This document shows, one piece after another, positions 60,982-64,000 of a stretch of DNA of 64,000 nucleotides. The stretch is from Prevotella sp. MA2016. GTDB taxonomy: Bacteria > Bacteroidota > Bacteroidia > Bacteroidales > Bacteroidaceae. Each line of letters begins with the position of its first letter. Position 1 is the stretch's first letter. The notes beneath the pieces are model-generated. The model was given only the letters and a program-made list of their open reading frames with translations, did not search any database and had not been told where the DNA came from. The position numbers were made by a program, and so were the translations under genes. Where the stretch lies: assembly GCF_000619825.1 (NCBI RefSeq), contig NZ_JHUW01000008.1:248001-312000 (forward strand), read 5' to 3'.

Positions 60982-61932
60982 ATGAACATTCGGAACGGCG
61001 TTATCACAAGCATACTCACGCTTTGGACCTGTGCCATCGGCGCACAGGAGAGCGAGACAACCTACAACTTCCTGAGGTTGCCTGTCAGTGCACATGTAGC
61101 TGCCTTAGGTGGCGAGAACATCACACTGACCGATGACGATGCCACCCAGATTTTCCACAACCCTGCACTCATCAGTGGCGTCAGTGACAAAACGCTGAAC
61201 CTGAATTACATGACTTACATGGAGGGCGCCAAGACCGTGAGCGCCTCATTTGTACGCTTGGCAGGAGAACGCGCCTCATGGGGTGTATCGGCACTGATGA
61301 TGGACTATGGACATATCAAGCAGACCTCATTTGCCAACGAAGACCTTGGGGATTTTACGGCACGCGATATTGCCATCGGCGGGTCGTTTGCCTATGAACT
61401 CAGCGAACGTGTCAGTGGTGGTATCACAGCCAAGTTCATCACCTCCAGCATTGCAGGCTACAACTCATTAGGTGTTGGCGTTGACTTAGGATTGAACTAT
61501 CTCGACGTGGAACGTGGTTGGAGTCTGTCGGCAGTAGCACGCAATCTGGGTGGACAGATAAAGGCTTATGACGACGAGTTTGAGGATATCCCGTTTGACC
61601 TGCAGATTGGTGCCAGCAAACGATTATTAAACGCTCCCCTGAGATTTCATGCTACCATGAGCCGACTGACAGATTGGAGTGAGGGTATCGGGCGCCATCT
61701 GGCTATCGGTACCGACATCCTGTTGGGCGAGAATATCTACTTGGCAGCAGGCTACAATTTCCGGAAAGCCAATCAGATGAAGATTACCGACAGTGAAGGC
61801 TCATCTGCTCACGGGGCAGGACTAACACTTGGTGCCGGCATTTCGCTACAACGATTCAAGCTCCATCTGGGTTGGGGGAAATATCATGTCAGCACATCAT
61901 CACTACTGATTAATATATCATACACATTATGA
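60982..61932 (+). CDS. porQ: Type IX secretion system protein PorQ
   Basis: The 316-residue outer-membrane barrel protein has a signal ([21 protein letters not shown]), then [20 protein letters not shown] and [20 protein letters not shown], the PorQ/PorV-like pattern of Bacteroidetes. PorQ anchors cargo proteins at the surface with PorV, PorU and PorZ. It overlaps the cmk gene by 4 bases (ATGA). Confidence 0.9.
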   Translation: MNIRNGVITSILTLWTCAIGAQESETTYNFLRLPVSAHVAALGGENITLTDDDATQIFHNPALISGVSDKTLNLNYMTYMEGAKTVSASFVRLAGERASWGVSALMMDYGHIKQTSFANEDLGDFTARDIAIGGSFAYELSERVSGGITAKFITSSIAGYNSLGVGVDLGLNYLDVERGWSLSAVARNLGGQIKAYDDEFEDIPFDLQIGASKRLLNAPLRFHATMSRLTDWSEGIGRHLAIGTDILLGENIYLAAGYNFRKANQMKITDSEGSSAHGAGLTLGAGISLQRFKLHLGWGKYHVSTSSLLINISYTL

Positions 61933-62618
61933 AGAAAATAACAATTGCAATCGATGGTCATAGCTCGTGCGGTAAAAGCACGATGGCTAAGGACTTGGCC
62001 CGCGAGGTGGGCTATGTATATGTTGACACAGGTGCTATGTATCGCAGCGTAACGCTCTATGCCCTGCGTCATAATCTGTTTAATGCCGACGGCAGCGTGA
62101 AAATAGCCGAACTGGAGCAGCAGATGCCACAAATACAGATTTCATTCAAGTTTAATGCCGAGACAGGTCGCCCTGACACATACCTGAATGGCGAATGCGT
62201 GGAAAAGGAGATACGCTCACTTGAAGTAAGTAGTCATGTGAGTCCCATTGCAGCAGTAGGTTTTGTACGCACCGCCATGGTAGCACAACAGCAGCAGATG
62301 GGTAAGGACAAAGGCGTGGTTATGGATGGTCGCGACATTGGCACTACGGTGTTTCCTGATGCAGAACTGAAGATTTTCGTGACTGCATCGGCAGAGGTAC
62401 GTGCCCAGCGCCGCTTCGACGAGCTCAAAGCCAAAGGAATGCCAGCCGATTTCGATGATATCCTGAAGAACGTACAGGAGCGCGATTATATCGATTCGCA
62501 CCGCGAGGTGAGTCCGTTGCGCAAGGCTGATGACGCCCTTGAACTCGACAACAGCAACCTGACAATCGCGGAACAAAAGCAATGGTTGATGGATCGTTTT
62601 AATGAAAGAATAAAATAA
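61929..62618 (+). CDS. cmk: Cytidylate kinase
   Basis: The 229-residue enzyme phosphorylates CMP and dCMP. The P-loop is GHSSCGKST (residues 9-17), with [32 protein letters not shown] and [13 protein letters not shown]. It overlaps porQ by 4 bases. Confidence 0.96.
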   Translation: MKKITIAIDGHSSCGKSTMAKDLAREVGYVYVDTGAMYRSVTLYALRHNLFNADGSVKIAELEQQMPQIQISFKFNAETGRPDTYLNGECVEKEIRSLEVSSHVSPIAAVGFVRTAMVAQQQQMGKDKGVVMDGRDIGTTVFPDAELKIFVTASAEVRAQRRFDELKAKGMPADFDDILKNVQERDYIDSHREVSPLRKADDALELDNSNLTIAEQKQWLMDRFNERIK

Positions 62619-62676
62619 TATTGTTCTTTTTCTGCATTTTTCTCGTCATTTTTTCGCTTCTTTCTGATTTTTTGGC

Positions 62677-62684
62677 TACCTTTG
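62677..62684 (+). promoter_or_regulatory. -7 box for the FadL-type porin gene
   Basis: TACCTTTG at 62677-62684 is 29 bases before the ATG at 62714. No clear -33 at the right distance. Confidence 0.5.
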
Positions 62685-62713
62685 CAGCCGAAATTCATTA
62701 GAATCTAAAAAAA

Positions 62714-64000
62714 ATGACGAGAAAATTAATTGTTTCAGGCTTACTGGCAATAGCCACGACAGCCACCGTCCACGCTGGTGGACTGATGACCAACACAAAC
62801 TATCACATAGCATTCGACCGTATGTTTGCGCGCGGTGCTTCTACCGAAATCGACGCAGCCTACAGTAACCCCGCAGGACTGGCTTGGGGTCACGAGGGAT
62901 TCCAGTTTTCATTGAACTTCCAGAAGCCATGGCAGAATCGTGACATCGAGACAACAGTACCTGGTTTCCTGGGTACAGGATTCCAGCAGAAGTACAATGG
63001 TAAGGCTTCGGCCCCTATCGTACCTGCTCTGTTTGCTTCGTATAAAAAGGATCGCGTAGCCCTGTCGGCCATGATTGGCATTGTAGGCAGCGGCGGTTTC
63101 GTAAAATATGCTGACGGCATTCCCATGTTTGAGGTGCCCCTCAAGGCCATGCTGGCACAGGCAGGTATGATGCCCGACGTATACCGCTTCGACTCGGAGA
63201 TGAAAGGTAAGCAGTACATCTATGGCGGACAGGTGAATCTGACCTACAAGGTAACCGACAATTTTGCAGCAGCCATCGGTGTGCGTGCCAACTATTACGA
63301 TGGTTACAACCGCGGTCATGTAGTAGCCGACCTACCCAATTACGCTTCATCATCTATCCCTGCAGCACCCATCGATCTGATTAATCTGCAGCTCGACTGT
63401 ATTCAGCGTGGTTGGGGATTTGCACCTATCGTGAGCTTTGACTACCACGAGGGCCCACTCACCATTGCCGCCCGATACGAGTTCCGCACCAAGATCTCAA
63501 CCGAGAATGATACCAAAACACTTTCGGCTCGTATCAAGAACACCGACCCTGCCACAGCTGGCATCATGCCTTATATCGAGGGTAACATGGCATTGGCACA
63601 GTTCGGCGATAAGGTAGCTGCCTATCAGGATGGTGCCGAGACCCGTTACGACATGCCATCGCTGTTTGTGGCAGCCGTAGGCTATGAGTTCACCGACAAG
63701 TTGCGCGCCACCTTGGAGTATCACTTCTTCGACGACAAGCACGCCAAGATGGCAGGCGACCGCCAGAAGGAGCTCACCCACGGCACACACGAAATCCTGG
63801 CCGGTGTAGAGTACGACATCAACAAAAAATTCACTGTTAGCTGCGGTGGACAGCGCACCGACTATGGTTTGGCCGACGGATATCAGCAGAACACCTCGTT
63901 TGCCTGCGACAGCTATTCAGTTGGTTTGGGTGGTGCCTGGAACATCAACGACAAGATGCGCCTCAACGTCAGCTACTTCTGCTCGCTCTACAGCGACTTC
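62714..64000 (+). CDS. OmpP1/FadL-family outer-membrane transporter, partial
   Basis: The start at 62714 gives a signal peptide (MTRKLIVSGLLAIATTATVHA), then GGLMTNTNYHIAFDRMFARGASTEIDAAYSNPAGLAW, the FadL/TodX opening. The body is a series of amphipathic strands; the gene runs off the right edge after 429 codons. Members move hydrophobic compounds such as fatty acids across the outer membrane. Confidence 0.9.
   Translation, partial: MTRKLIVSGLLAIATTATVHAGGLMTNTNYHIAFDRMFARGASTEIDAAYSNPAGLAWGHEGFQFSLNFQKPWQNRDIETTVPGFLGTGFQQKYNGKASAPIVPALFASYKKDRVALSAMIGIVGSGGFVKYADGIPMFEVPLKAMLAQAGMMPDVYRFDSEMKGKQYIYGGQVNLTYKVTDNFAAAIGVRANYYDGYNRGHVVADLPNYASSSIPAAPIDLINLQLDCIQRGWGFAPIVSFDYHEGPLTIAARYEFRTKISTENDTKTLSARIKNTDPATAGIMPYIEGNMALAQFGDKVAAYQDGAETRYDMPSLFVAAVGYEFTDKLRATLEYHFFDDKHAKMAGDRQKELTHGTHEILAGVEYDINKKFTVSCGGQRTDYGLADGYQQNTSFACDSYSVGLGGAWNINDKMRLNVSYFCSLYSDF

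Overview
The window looks like chromosomal DNA of a gut or oral Bacteroidales bacterium, most like the Prevotella/Segatella group. This is inferred from TAnnTTTG-type -7 promoter boxes, an UpxY-type NusG paralogue, a short 290-residue primary sigma factor, DUF4230/DUF5686/DUF2723/Mfa2-type proteins, PorQ of the type IX secretion system and a smalltalk/amidase pair. No species can be named from the sequence alone.

Layout. 1-5.5 kb (minus strand) is the end of a surface-polysaccharide locus: a flippase cut by the window edge, a beta-propeller protein of unknown function and the complete dTDP-L-rhamnose pathway (rfbD-C-A-B). 5.7-8.2 kb is an accessory patch: a helicase-associated-domain fragment, a three-domain SIR2 / deoxyribosyltransferase-TIR-like / HEPN protein that looks like an anti-phage effector, and an ORF broken by a stop. 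8.3-12 kb (plus) is a cassette of RepA-like ATPase, toprim-like protein, HTH protein, HU-like protein, smalltalk peptide and amidase. 12.4-19.3 kb is a second exopolysaccharide module (Wza, Wzc, HAD phosphatase, two Mfa2/FimB-like anchored proteins) divergent from an UpxY antiterminator with a long C-terminal extension.

19.4-33.8 kb holds pgi, a HAD hydrolase, a gene-free stretch with two inverted copies of a hairpin repeat, DUF4230/DUF4738 envelope proteins, a TPR sensor kinase, the primary sigma factor, and a sugar-use operon (LacI regulator, propeller sensor lacking an H-box, GH31 enzyme with a PA14 insert). 34-40 kb is a minus-strand run of DUF5686, HAD, CDP-alcohol phosphotransferase, ATP-grasp-like and nucleotidyltransferase genes that looks like an uncharacterised lipid- or glycan-headgroup pathway, followed by a DUF2807 adhesin-head lipoprotein.

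40.7-64 kb is mostly core: a PAS-type kinase, 23S rRNA methyltransferase, S9 peptidase, purD, membrane proteins, a DUF2723 protein, a polysaccharide deacetylase, a GH3 enzyme, a gene-free stretch with an apparently orphan cobalamin riboswitch, Lrp, an ExbB/ExbD set, tRNA-Ser(GGA), TatD, polyprenyl synthetase, TonB, PorQ, cmk and a partial FadL-type porin.

The strongest leads are the SIR2/NDT-TIR-like/HEPN protein, the orphan cobalamin riboswitch, the paired hairpin repeats whose stems differ in sequence but still pair, and the CDP-alcohol/ATP-grasp module.
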